NCBI RefSeq assembly: GCF_000382205.1
Contig: NZ_KB907787.1
Span: forward strand, 1,341,176-1,405,175
Origin: Dyadobacter beijingensis DSM 21582
GTDB lineage: Bacteria > Bacteroidota > Bacteroidia > Cytophagales > Spirosomataceae
Direction: 5' to 3'
Length of the DNA: 64,000 nucleotides
Part shown: piece after piece, positions 52,281-59,582 of the stretch
How positions within the stretch are numbered: the stretch's first letter is position 1
Layout of the letters: every line of letters begins with the position of its first letter
Made by a program: the position numbers and the translations under genes
The notes under the pieces: model-generated
Told to the model about the DNA's origin: nothing
The model's database searches: none
The model's input: the letters and a program-made list of their open reading frames with translations, nothing else

Positions 52281-52913
52281 GTGTCTAAAAAGACCAAATA
52301 TTACGTAGTGTGGCAAGGCCGGAAAACCGGGGTTTTTACCGATTGGAAGGAATGCGAGGCGCAGATTAAAGGCTTTGAGGATGCGCGCTACAAGTCGTTT
52401 GAATCTTTGCAGGAAGCCGAAGCGGCCATTCAGCGGAACTACTGGGAATTTGTGGCCAAAAAGGACTCCAAACCAGCCGTGCAGGAGCCGCCTGCTAACG
52501 TAGGACGACCGATTAAAAACAGCATTGCCGTAGATGCAGCGTGGAACACCGCCACGGGCGACATGGAATACCAGGGTGTGTACTACGCGACCGGCGACCG
52601 CATTTTTTTGCAGGGGCCATTTAAAGACGGCACGAACAACATCGGCGAGTTTTTGGCCATCGTGCATGCATTGGCTTATTTGCAGAAGAAAGAAAGCGAC
52701 CTGCCGATCTATACGGATTCCAAAACGGCGATGGCGTGGATTAAAAAGAAACATGCGAATACCAAACTGGCACTGACGCCCCGCAACAAGCCGTTGTTCG
52801 AAATGCTGCAACGCGCCGAGCGCTGGCTGGCCACCAACACTTACCCGAATAAAATATTGAAGTGGGAGACGGAATATTGGGGGGAAAACCCGGCTGATTT
52901 TGGACGAAAATAA
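52281..52913 (+). CDS. Ribonuclease HI with N-terminal RNA-binding (viroplasmin) domain
   Basis: 210 aa, starting at GTG with an AGGAG site. Residues 5-52 are the Caulimovirus-viroplasmin/HBD fold (YYVVWQGRKTGVFTDWKEC, FEDARYKSFESLQEAE), which binds RNA-DNA hybrids. After a linker, residues about 80-205 are RNase H: Asp85 in AVDAAWN, Glu123 in NNIGEFLAI and Asp146 in YTDSKTAM, with a final acidic residue in NPADFGRK. It degrades the RNA of RNA-DNA hybrids. It heads a unit with trmN6 8 bp downstream. Confidence 0.92.
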   Translation: MSKKTKYYVVWQGRKTGVFTDWKECEAQIKGFEDARYKSFESLQEAEAAIQRNYWEFVAKKDSKPAVQEPPANVGRPIKNSIAVDAAWNTATGDMEYQGVYYATGDRIFLQGPFKDGTNNIGEFLAIVHALAYLQKKESDLPIYTDSKTAMAWIKKKHANTKLALTPRNKPLFEMLQRAERWLATNTYPNKILKWETEYWGENPADFGRK

Positions 52914-52921
52914 GATATAAG

Positions 52922-53644
52922 ATGCCTCGCAACGCCCATTTCCGGTTCAAGCAGTTTACCATCCGGCAGGACCAATGCGCCATGAAAGTGTGTACCGATG
53001 CCTGCGTGCTCGGCGCATGGGCGGATGTGGAAGATGCCGATCGCATTCTCGATATCGGCGCGGGCACGGGCCTGCTGTCGCTTATGGTCGCACAGCGCAA
53101 CTCGTACGCGATGATCGATGCCGTGGAAATCGATGCGGAAGCATTTTACCAGGCGGGCGAAAATGTGGAGCAAAGCCCGTTTCACGACCGGATTACCCTT
53201 TTTCATTCGGCCGTGCAGGAGTTTGTATCGGACCATTTATATGATGTGGTTATTACCAATCCGCCGTTTTTCCAGTCGGACCTGCTGTCGCCGATCGACA
53301 AAAAGAACATCGCGCATCACGCCAAATCGCTTGATTTTGAGGAATTGCTGGTGGCTATCGAAAGGCTGTTGAAGCCGGAGGGTAAATTCAATATTCTTTT
53401 TCCCGTCGACGAAGGCGAGCGCTTCGCAGAAAAAGCGGCACAAGCCGGCTGGAAACTGACGCGCAAAATGACTTTGTTTCACCAGGAAGACAAAAAAGCA
53501 TTCCGGTTGCTGATGCTATTCCAACGGCCCGAATTTGCTCATAATGTGCACGTTGAGGACGATCTGTGCATTTATGAGCAGGATGGTGTTACCCACGACC
53601 GGCGTTTCAGGGAATTGCTAAAAGCTTTTTATTTGAAATTTTGA
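52922..53644 (+). CDS. trmN6: tRNA1(Val) adenine(37)-N6-methyltransferase
   Basis: 240 aa class I SAM methyltransferase. FRFKQFTIRQDQCAMKVCTDACVLGAW is the YfiC/TrmN6 start region; SAM motif I is ILDIGAGTGLLSLMV; catalytic motif IV is ITNPPFF, the N6-adenine type. It methylates A37 of tRNA-Val. The start at 52922 follows the RNase HI stop by 8 bp, so it is probably translated from the same mRNA. Family length is standard (about 240 aa). Confidence 0.9.
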   Translation: MPRNAHFRFKQFTIRQDQCAMKVCTDACVLGAWADVEDADRILDIGAGTGLLSLMVAQRNSYAMIDAVEIDAEAFYQAGENVEQSPFHDRITLFHSAVQEFVSDHLYDVVITNPPFFQSDLLSPIDKKNIAHHAKSLDFEELLVAIERLLKPEGKFNILFPVDEGERFAEKAAQAGWKLTRKMTLFHQEDKKAFRLLMLFQRPEFAHNVHVEDDLCIYEQDGVTHDRRFRELLKAFYLKF

Positions 53645-53704
53645 TCAGGAAAAACACGAACTTTGCGGCAAATTACCGGCAAAGCATTGTCACTGAAACC
53701 GTAC

Positions 53705-54676
53705 ATGACCGACCAAGCTATCCAGATTTCCGTTGTTATCCCGCTTTATAATGAAGAAGAGTCGTTGCCGGAGCTTTGCGAATGGATTGCCCGGGTAATG
53801 GACGAGAACCGCTTCACCTACGAAGTGCTCTTCATGGACGATGGCAGCAGGGACGGGTCGTGGGAAGTGATCCAGCGGCTTTCGCAGGAGAATCCGAATG
53901 TACGCGGAATGCGGTTTGTGCGGAATTATGGTAAAACGGCTGCATTGCAAACCGGTTTTCAGGCGGTAAGAGGCAATGTGGTGATCACGATGGATGCCGA
54001 TTTGCAGGACAGTCCCGACGAGATTCCGGAGCTGTACAGCATGATCGTCAACGACCGTTACGACCTGATTTCGGGTTGGAAAAAGAAGCGTTACGACCCC
54101 ATTACGAAGACTATCCCGACGAAGCTTTTCAACGCGGCCACAAGGCAGATCTCGGGCGTTTACCTGCACGACTTCAACTGTGGCTTAAAGGCTTACCGCA
54201 AGGATGTGGTGAAAAATATCACTATTTATGGAGAGATGCACCGGTACATTCCGGTGATCGCGAAATGGAATGGTTTTGCCAGGATCGGCGAGAAGGTGGT
54301 GCAACATCGCGCGCGCAAGTACGGTCACACAAAATTCGGCCTCGAACGGTTCATTTTTGGCTTCCTGGATTTGCTTTCGATCGCCTTTGTGAATAAGTTT
54401 GGACGAAGGCCGATGCATTTGTTCGGCAGTCTGGGAACCCTTATGTTTTTTCTTGGAAGCCTTATAGCTGTGTGGCTGATCGGAAAAAAGATTTATAACA
54501 TTTACAATTTACTGCCCTATCGGAATGTTACTGAAAACCCGATGTTCTTTCTCGCGTTGGTAGCGATTATGGTAGGTTCTCAATTATTTCTCGCAGGATT
54601 TTTGGGTGAATTGTTTGTGAAGCAATCTGTTTCAAAGACAGGGGATTATACTATTGCTGAAAGGGCAGGATTGTAG
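53705..54676 (+). CDS. Glycosyltransferase family 2, DPM1/GtrB-like
   Basis: 323 aa from the ATG at 53705; an in-frame TTG at 53663 would add 14 residues not seen in the family. GT-A start ISVVIPLYNEEESLPELCEW, then VLFMDDGSRDGSWEV and MDADLQDSPDEIPELYSM (DxD). Two membrane helices (about 230-300) follow. Such enzymes attach a sugar to undecaprenyl phosphate on the cytosolic face. KAYRKDVVKNI after NCGLK is typical. It lies 60 bp after trmN6 and 60 bp before ppa. It resembles the GT2 half of the fusion at 34830-36824 but lacks the epimerase. Confidence 0.9.
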   Translation: MTDQAIQISVVIPLYNEEESLPELCEWIARVMDENRFTYEVLFMDDGSRDGSWEVIQRLSQENPNVRGMRFVRNYGKTAALQTGFQAVRGNVVITMDADLQDSPDEIPELYSMIVNDRYDLISGWKKKRYDPITKTIPTKLFNAATRQISGVYLHDFNCGLKAYRKDVVKNITIYGEMHRYIPVIAKWNGFARIGEKVVQHRARKYGHTKFGLERFIFGFLDLLSIAFVNKFGRRPMHLFGSLGTLMFFLGSLIAVWLIGKKIYNIYNLLPYRNVTENPMFFLALVAIMVGSQLFLAGFLGELFVKQSVSKTGDYTIAERAGL

Positions 54677-54736
54677 AAAATCAAGATTTGTATTCAACGT
54701 ATTTAAGTTTAAAAGTTATTACCTATTACACAACTA

Positions 54737-55348
54737 ATGATCGCTAACGTACACAAAGCACATCCGTGGCACGGAATTCCGATGGGTGACAAAGCACCCG
54801 AACTAGTGACTGCATTTATTGAGATTGTTCCTACCGATACCGTAAAATACGAAATTGACAAGGCGACCGGTTACCTCAAAATCGACCGCCCTCAGAAATA
54901 TTCGAACATTGTTCCCGCATTGTACGGCTTCATCCCCAAAACCTATTGCGCCGACAAAATCGCTGCATTGGCAAGAGAGCGTTCCGGTCGCGATGTGACC
55001 GAAGGCGATGGTGACCCGCTGGATATCATTGTATTGTGCGAAAAAATCATTTCGCACGGTAACATCATGTGCGAAGCGAAACCCATCGGCGGTATCCGTC
55101 TGATCGATGGCGGCGAGGCGGATGACAAGATCATCGCGGTGCTCAAAGGCGACGAAGTATATGGTCAGTTCAACGACCTGAGTGAGCTGCCGGACGGTAT
55201 CGTTGAGCGCTTGAAGCACTACTTCCTGACTTACAAAAACCTGCCGGGCGAAAAGGCGCACATTGAAATTACCAATGTGTATGGCAAGGAAGAAGCGCAT
55301 GAAGTGATCCTTACTTCGGTAGAAGATTACAAGCATTCTTACTATTGA
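54737..55348 (+). CDS. ppa: Inorganic pyrophosphatase, family I
   Basis: 203 aa. The metal-site signature GDGDPLDIIVLCE (about 94-106) and DDKIIAVLKGDEVYGQFND identify a soluble family I enzyme; YEIDKATGYLKIDRP and ALYGFIPKTYC match the substrate-binding region. It hydrolyses pyrophosphate to phosphate, pulling biosynthetic reactions forward. It ends with a strong terminator (55411-55438). Length is slightly above E. coli Ppa (176 aa), as usual in Bacteroidota. Confidence 0.95.
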   Translation: MIANVHKAHPWHGIPMGDKAPELVTAFIEIVPTDTVKYEIDKATGYLKIDRPQKYSNIVPALYGFIPKTYCADKIAALARERSGRDVTEGDGDPLDIIVLCEKIISHGNIMCEAKPIGGIRLIDGGEADDKIIAVLKGDEVYGQFNDLSELPDGIVERLKHYFLTYKNLPGEKAHIEITNVYGKEEAHEVILTSVEDYKHSYY

Positions 55349-55410
55349 ATCGACACAGCATTATAACGCCGGTTATCGGATGAGTATCCATTAGCCCGGT
55401 GGAATTTAGG

Positions 55411-55438
55411 GCCGTTCCTGCTAGGGGCGGCTTTTTTT
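55411..55438 (+). terminator. ppa intrinsic terminator
   Basis: GCCGTTCCT (55411-55419) pairs with AGGGGCGGC (55423-55431), with two G-T pairs and a 3-nt loop, followed by seven T residues. It lies 62 nt past the ppa stop. Confidence 0.85.
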
Positions 55439-55495
55439 AATTCGTATCTTTGCGCAAATTTTGACCAACCATTTGGCACTCGCTGCCAGGCATAT

Positions 55496-57091
55496 ATGAG
55501 TAATTTACAAGAAATTAAGAAACGCCGGACGTTTGCGATCATCAGTCACCCCGATGCCGGGAAAACCACATTGACGGAAAAGCTGCTCCTTTTCGGCGGT
55601 GCGATCCAGACGGCGGGCGCAGTGAAATCCAATAAAATCAAAAAGACGGCGACTTCCGACTTTATGGAAATCGAGAAGCAGCGGGGTATTTCCGTGGCGA
55701 CGTCGGTCATGACATTTGAATACAAGGACCTGCTGATCAACATCCTCGATACGCCGGGTCACAAGGACTTTGCCGAAGATACTTACCGCACATTGACGGC
55801 CGTCGACAGCGTCATCCTCGTGGTGGACTGCGTGAAGGGCGTCGAAGAGCAAACCGAGCGACTGATGGAGGTGTGCCGGATGCGGAATACGCCGGTGATC
55901 GTGTTCATCAACAAGCTCGACCGCGAAGGACAGAACCCGTTCGAACTGCTCGATGAGCTGGAAAGCAAGCTGAATATCCGCGTGCGCCCGCTGACGTGGC
56001 CGATCAATATGGGAGCCAATTTCAAAGGCGTTTACAGCTTGTACGAGCAAATGCTGTATTTCTTCAAGATCAATAAGACGAAAATTGAAAGTGATGTAGC
56101 CAAAGTGAACCTGGACGATGAGAATCTTTCGGAATTGCTTGGTGAAAAGGACGCCGGGCAGCTAACCGAAGACGTTGAACTCGTGGAAGGTGTTTACGAC
56201 GTATTCTCGGAAGAAGCTTATCAAAAAGGCCAGCTGGCACCGGTGTTCTTCGGTAGTGCGATCAATAACTTCGGTATCAAGGAATTGCTCGATACGTTCT
56301 GCGATATTTCACCTATCCCGCAGCCGCGCCCGACCGACGTGCGTGAGGTTGAGCCGACCGAGCCGAAATTCACGGGTTTTGTATTTAAAATCCACGCCAA
56401 CCTCGACCCCCGCCACCGCGACCGCATTGCGTTCCTCCGCATTTGCTCGGGTAAATTCGAGAGAGGTAAGTTCTATAAACACGTTCGTTTGGGTAAGGAC
56501 GTCCGCTTTTCGAGCCCGTTTACATTCATGGCGTCGGACAAGAGCGTGATGGAAGAAGGCTTCCCCGGCGATGTGGTCGGGTTGTACGACACCGGTAACT
56601 TCAAAATCGGCGATACATTGACCGAAGGCGAAAACCTGCAATTCTCCGGTATCCCAAGCTTCTCGCCCGAGATATTCAAGGAGCTGATCAATATGGACCC
56701 GATGAAATCCAAACAATTGGAAAAGGGTATCCAGCAGCTTACCGACGAAGGGGTAGCGCAGCTTTTCACCCTCGATTTGGGTAATAGAAAAGTCGTAGGC
56801 ACCGTTGGAGAACTCCAGTTCGACGTAATCCAGTACCGCCTCGAACACGAATACGGCGCCAAATGCCGCTGGGTGCCGATGAACATCTCCCGCGCCTGCT
56901 GGCTAACTGCCGACGAAAAGCCGGCAATGGACCAATTCATCCGCCTCAAAGGCAACCAAATCGCCTTTGATAAGGACCGCAACCCCGTTTTCCTTGCCGA
57001 ATCAGAGTGGATGATCCGCATGAACCGCGAAAACAACCCGGCTATCCACTTCCATTTCACCTCGGAATTTAAGACGGAAATGGCGCTTTGA
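55496..57091 (+). CDS. prfC: Peptide chain release factor 3
   Basis: 531 aa translational GTPase. G1 [11 protein letters not shown]2 [11 protein letters not shown]3 [17 protein letters not shown]4 [10 protein letters not shown]. The [11 protein letters not shown] variant separates RF3 from EF-G. Domains 2 and 3 follow ([19 protein letters not shown]; [12 protein letters not shown]). RF3 ejects RF1/RF2 from the ribosome after peptide release. A TATCTTTG -7-like element lies at 55445-55452. A terminator shared with the convergent Spy-like gene follows at 57128. Confidence 0.96.
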   Translation: MSNLQEIKKRRTFAIISHPDAGKTTLTEKLLLFGGAIQTAGAVKSNKIKKTATSDFMEIEKQRGISVATSVMTFEYKDLLINILDTPGHKDFAEDTYRTLTAVDSVILVVDCVKGVEEQTERLMEVCRMRNTPVIVFINKLDREGQNPFELLDELESKLNIRVRPLTWPINMGANFKGVYSLYEQMLYFFKINKTKIESDVAKVNLDDENLSELLGEKDAGQLTEDVELVEGVYDVFSEEAYQKGQLAPVFFGSAINNFGIKELLDTFCDISPIPQPRPTDVREVEPTEPKFTGFVFKIHANLDPRHRDRIAFLRICSGKFERGKFYKHVRLGKDVRFSSPFTFMASDKSVMEEGFPGDVVGLYDTGNFKIGDTLTEGENLQFSGIPSFSPEIFKELINMDPMKSKQLEKGIQQLTDEGVAQLFTLDLGNRKVVGTVGELQFDVIQYRLEHEYGAKCRWVPMNISRACWLTADEKPAMDQFIRLKGNQIAFDKDRNPVFLAESEWMIRMNRENNPAIHFHFTSEFKTEMAL

Positions 57092-57127
57092 GGGTGATTT
57101 AGCGTGTTCAATATCCCTGGCACTAAC

Positions 57128-57166
57128 AAAACAGGCTGCTTCATCACGAGGCAGCCTGTTTTGCTT
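57128..57166. terminator. Bidirectional terminator between prfC and the Spy-like gene
   Basis: AAAACAGGCTGC (57128-57139) pairs perfectly with GCAGCCTGTTTT (57151-57162), 12 bp with an 11-nt loop. The A/T tails on both sides allow termination of both convergent genes. Confidence 0.88.
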
Positions 57167-57177
57167 CAAAGGACCTT

Positions 57178-57549
57178 CTAGTTACGCGGTCCGCCGCCAC
57201 CTCCACCTCCGCCGCGGTTATTACGGCGGTCTTCGAGCATGGTTTTGTATTTTTCCTGCTGCTCAACGGTCAGGATTTTGGCGAGTTCGGTGTTGAATGT
57301 CTCCATCGAAGCACGCATTTGTTCGCGGTCCATGTTTTGGGCGTCTCTCAGTTCCTGCATTTTCTTCGCGCGGACGAGGCTGAGGTCATACACTTTCTTC
57401 TGCTGGTCGTCCGAAAGTTTGAGGTTTTCGCTCAAAGTTTTAGTCTGGTTTTCGGCGCGCTGCTCGGGCGTTGCATTGCCGCCGCCGCGTTGCGCGAAAG
57501 TTGTGAAGCTTACAAAGGCCAGTAAAAGGGCCAACAATGTTTTCCTCAT
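57178..57549 (-). CDS. Spy/CpxP-like periplasmic protein with Gly-rich tail
   Basis: 123 aa from the ATG at 57547-57549, with signal peptide MRKTLLALLLAFVSFTTFA. The mature part is a long helical region with LxxxQxxK spacing (TKTLSENLKLSDDQQKKVYDL; LAKILTVEQQEKYKTMLEDR), the LTxxQ-containing pattern of Spy/CpxP-type chaperones and DUF4890 proteins of Bacteroidota. It ends in a run of eight glycines and PRN. A role in envelope stress or metal tolerance is known for Spy/CpxP; here it is inferred. No two-component system is adjacent. Confidence 0.75.
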   Translation of the reverse strand: MRKTLLALLLAFVSFTTFAQRGGGNATPEQRAENQTKTLSENLKLSDDQQKKVYDLSLVRAKKMQELRDAQNMDREQMRASMETFNTELAKILTVEQQEKYKTMLEDRRNNRGGGGGGGGPRN

Positions 57550-57607
57550 GGTCAAAAAAGTTTAGATACCGGGGTTAGATGCGAAAAGCGGCGGTAAGTT
57601 TAACGGC

Positions 57608-58363
57608 TCAATGAAATTTTTGGCTCAGCATCTGAACCACGAGCGCCACGGCAATGGCGCAGGTATAGCTCATCAGTGTCCCGACGAGCACATACTCGGA
57701 TTTCTTGCTGATGTAGGCCGGAGGAATGTCGGCGTCCGTGGTTTTATCATTATATCTGAGCAGCGATTTGGCGGCGATCAGGAAGCCAATGGCGGAATAC
57801 TGGTTGACCAGCACAAAAACAAAAATGAGCAAACGCTCGGACATGCCTATCCATCGGCCGGCATTGGCGAGGTTGTCATCGGCACCCGGCGCCAGTGCAG
57901 CGAGCTCTTCGCGCCAGGGTTTGGTGAGTATGCCAACGAAAAATGAGACCGGATTGAGCGTAAACAGTGTTCCCGATAATGTGGCTAATGTTTTGGGTTT
58001 GTTGAACCAGGTGATCAATGTTTCAAAACCGGGTAATATGCTGCTGGTCAGGATCAATGCGGTGAATGCGATGGTGGCCAGATGCGCCGCCTGGTCGGCG
58101 ATGAACCACGTGAGCGATCCTTTTTTGTCGAATGTTATTTTAATAAGATCGATCACCCCGTGCGCAATGCCTAATGCCATGGCTGGCAATGGGTTTTTCC
58201 ATTGATGCAGCAGAATATAAGAGAAAAGGATAACGAGCAGTACGTGAAAGTACAGGTAACGGGATTTGTACTTTTTCTCTTTTTTGTCAATCACCCATTT
58301 AGTGGGCTGCAAATAGAAGTCGACGATAACATGGGCGAGGAGCAATAGCAGAAATTCTGTCAT
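57608..58363 (-). CDS. DUF3307 polytopic membrane protein
   Basis: 251 aa with about seven membrane segments. The N-terminal stretch LLLLAHVIVDFYLQPTKWV (HxxxDFxxQ) and LGIAHGVIDLIKITFDKKG and FIADQAAHLATIAF (conserved His and Asp in helices) are DUF3307 hallmarks. The conserved in-membrane His/Asp residues could bind metal or protons, but no function is known. The start overlaps the SatD-like regulator stop as ATGA (58360-58363), so the two are co-translated. A SatD-type protein with a DUF3307 partner is a recurrent pair in bacteria. Confidence 0.88.
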   Translation of the reverse strand: MTEFLLLLLAHVIVDFYLQPTKWVIDKKEKKYKSRYLYFHVLLVILFSYILLHQWKNPLPAMALGIAHGVIDLIKITFDKKGSLTWFIADQAAHLATIAFTALILTSSILPGFETLITWFNKPKTLATLSGTLFTLNPVSFFVGILTKPWREELAALAPGADDNLANAGRWIGMSERLLIFVFVLVNQYSAIGFLIAAKSLLRYNDKTTDADIPPAYISKKSEYVLVGTLMSYTCAIAVALVVQMLSQKFH

Positions 58364-59004
58364 AGCGGCTGGCGTTTAGTAGTGTATAGTGATAATTGCT
58401 TAGGAAAGTTAGCAAGAAAACTTTCAATTGCCCACCACTTCGCCGAGGACACGCGCTGGCTCGCAGCCGGTTGGCTGATCGAAAGCATTTCGGCGATCTG
58501 CGTGATGTTCTTGCCTTGCAGTAGCGCCTCGATCACCTGGCTTTGGGATACCGTCCAGTTTTCGATCACAGTTTCCAGCAAGTTTAAAGTGGCGGTAAGG
58601 GACTCCGAGGGCCGGGGTAAGGCAATCCCGATCCGTGCTTTTTGCTGCCTTATTGTATCCGCCAAATGGCCCGAAAGCCTGAATGCTTCGCCGTCGGACG
58701 TGCCGGGGCGGTCGGTGAGGAGTTCTGTCTTGCCGACGCCGATGGCTATGCGCATGTCCGCGTTAGGCGCGTGCTTACGTACACATGCGCGCGCGAGAAT
58801 GGCCGCACGCATAACTTCCCCGGGGTTTTTAAGAACTGCCTGAAAGCTGTCCCCGCGATAAATTTCCGGTTTTAGTGCCCACTTAAAGGCCGGATGCTGG
58901 TGCAAAATAACCAGCATTTCTTCGAGCCACGCAGCCGATTCTTCACGCGAAAACTGCGTATAATTAACCATATCCGCGGTTATAACCGCCCGGAACGCTT
59001 TCAT
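58360..59004 (-). CDS. SatD-like regulator: cyclase-like domain plus HTH
   Basis: 214 aa from the ATG at 59002-59004; a second ATG two codons upstream overlaps operator 1. The N-terminal part (1-130) has the spacing of class III nucleotidyl cyclase cores: ITADMVNYTQF (Asp11), YRGDSFQAVL (Asp52), MRIAIGVGKTE and DGEAFRLSG. The C-terminal 80 residues are a helix-turn-helix (VIEALLQGKNITQIAEMLSI, SQPAASQRV). The match to SatD family proteins is inferred from memory of the family. It probably binds the four palindromes upstream and represses its own operon with the DUF3307 gene. Whether the cyclase-like part makes or senses a nucleotide is open. Confidence 0.75.
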   Translation of the reverse strand: MKAFRAVITADMVNYTQFSREESAAWLEEMLVILHQHPAFKWALKPEIYRGDSFQAVLKNPGEVMRAAILARACVRKHAPNADMRIAIGVGKTELLTDRPGTSDGEAFRLSGHLADTIRQQKARIGIALPRPSESLTATLNLLETVIENWTVSQSQVIEALLQGKNITQIAEMLSISQPAASQRVSSAKWWAIESFLANFPKQLSLYTTKRQPL

Positions 59005-59006
59005 GG

Positions 59007-59122
59007 ACATAAGGCTTTTAGCTTATAATACCCAAATATAAGGCAAAAGCCTTATATTTTAAAGATATAAGCTTAAAACCTTATATTAGTCCGATATAAG
59101 GTTAAAGCCTTATGTATTTTGA
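59007..59122 (-). promoter_or_regulatory. Four palindromic operators phased at 29 bp
   Basis: Four 29-bp units (59007, 59036, 59065, 59094) each hold a 22-bp palindrome, consensus ATATAAGGY-N4-RSCTTATAT; unit 2 is a perfect 9-bp inverted repeat (59036-59044 with 59049-59057). Spacers are 7 bp and unrelated. Unit 1 abuts the SatD-like start codon and unit 4 covers the stop codon of the preceding gene. Confidence 0.9.
59033..59063 (-). promoter_or_regulatory. Predicted promoter of the SatD-like gene
   Basis: On the minus strand TTTA (59060-59063), 19 nt, then TATATTTG (59033-59040): one mismatch to the Bacteroidota consensus. The spacer is filled by operator 2, and the expected start point near 59027 lies in operator 1. 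This is the classic geometry for autorepression. Confidence 0.55.
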
Positions 59123-59406
59123 AGATGAACTTGAACCAGATCTGCCCATTCTTCTTTTAAGTTACCTTTAAATACCTCAGCACCAGCACGTCTGTACCAA
59201 TATCCCGCATTGAAAGTGTCTCCTTCCACACGGTGCAGATAGGCATGCAGGCGATCATATGCGCGGGTGCCTTCGCGGCTTTGGGCGATGTTGTGGGCGG
59301 CTTCCCAATCGCCGTTGGCGTCGTGCCAAAGTGCTTCCAGCAGCACGGAAAGGCCTTTGGGAGGGGCGGGAAGTGTAAGCGATTCCTGGAATTGTTCGAA
59401 TGTCAT
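59110..59406 (-). CDS. Conserved small protein of unknown function
   Basis: 98 aa, soluble, no signal peptide. LLEALWHDANGDWEAAHNIAQ, AYDRLHAYLHRVEGD and NAGYWYRRAG are well conserved in homologues I recall from many bacteria, annotated only as hypothetical. Conserved Trp, His and Asp residues suggest a small alpha-helical ligand- or metal-binding protein. It lies directly upstream of the operator array and SatD-like gene on the same strand, its stop lying inside operator 4, so read-through into the regulator is possible. Function unknown. Confidence 0.8.
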   Translation of the reverse strand: MTFEQFQESLTLPAPPKGLSVLLEALWHDANGDWEAAHNIAQSREGTRAYDRLHAYLHRVEGDTFNAGYWYRRAGAEVFKGNLKEEWADLVQVHLQNT

Positions 59407-59582
59407 GATGATAGAAAATGATGGTGGATTGCGGTCAAAGCACCTGCAAGATGCTAATAAATCAAAACAACAGGAAAATTCTGCGGGCTTATTGCAACTT
59501 ACCCTGAATCACGCTCCGAAGCCTCTATTTCACGATTTTACTTGTATATTGTAAGGCACAATTGTAATTAAAACAACAATAT

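Noticed and set aside
52095..52811. Open frame on the minus strand with a repetitive VWSGVVRCSQ peptide
   Set aside because: The peptide is the translation of the 10-bp DNA repeat and then of antisense RNase HI sequence; it has no homology-like features.
59007..59122. CRISPR-like array
   Set aside because: Repeats are palindromic, spacers are only 7 bp, there are four units and no cas genes; the promoter overlap fits an operator array.
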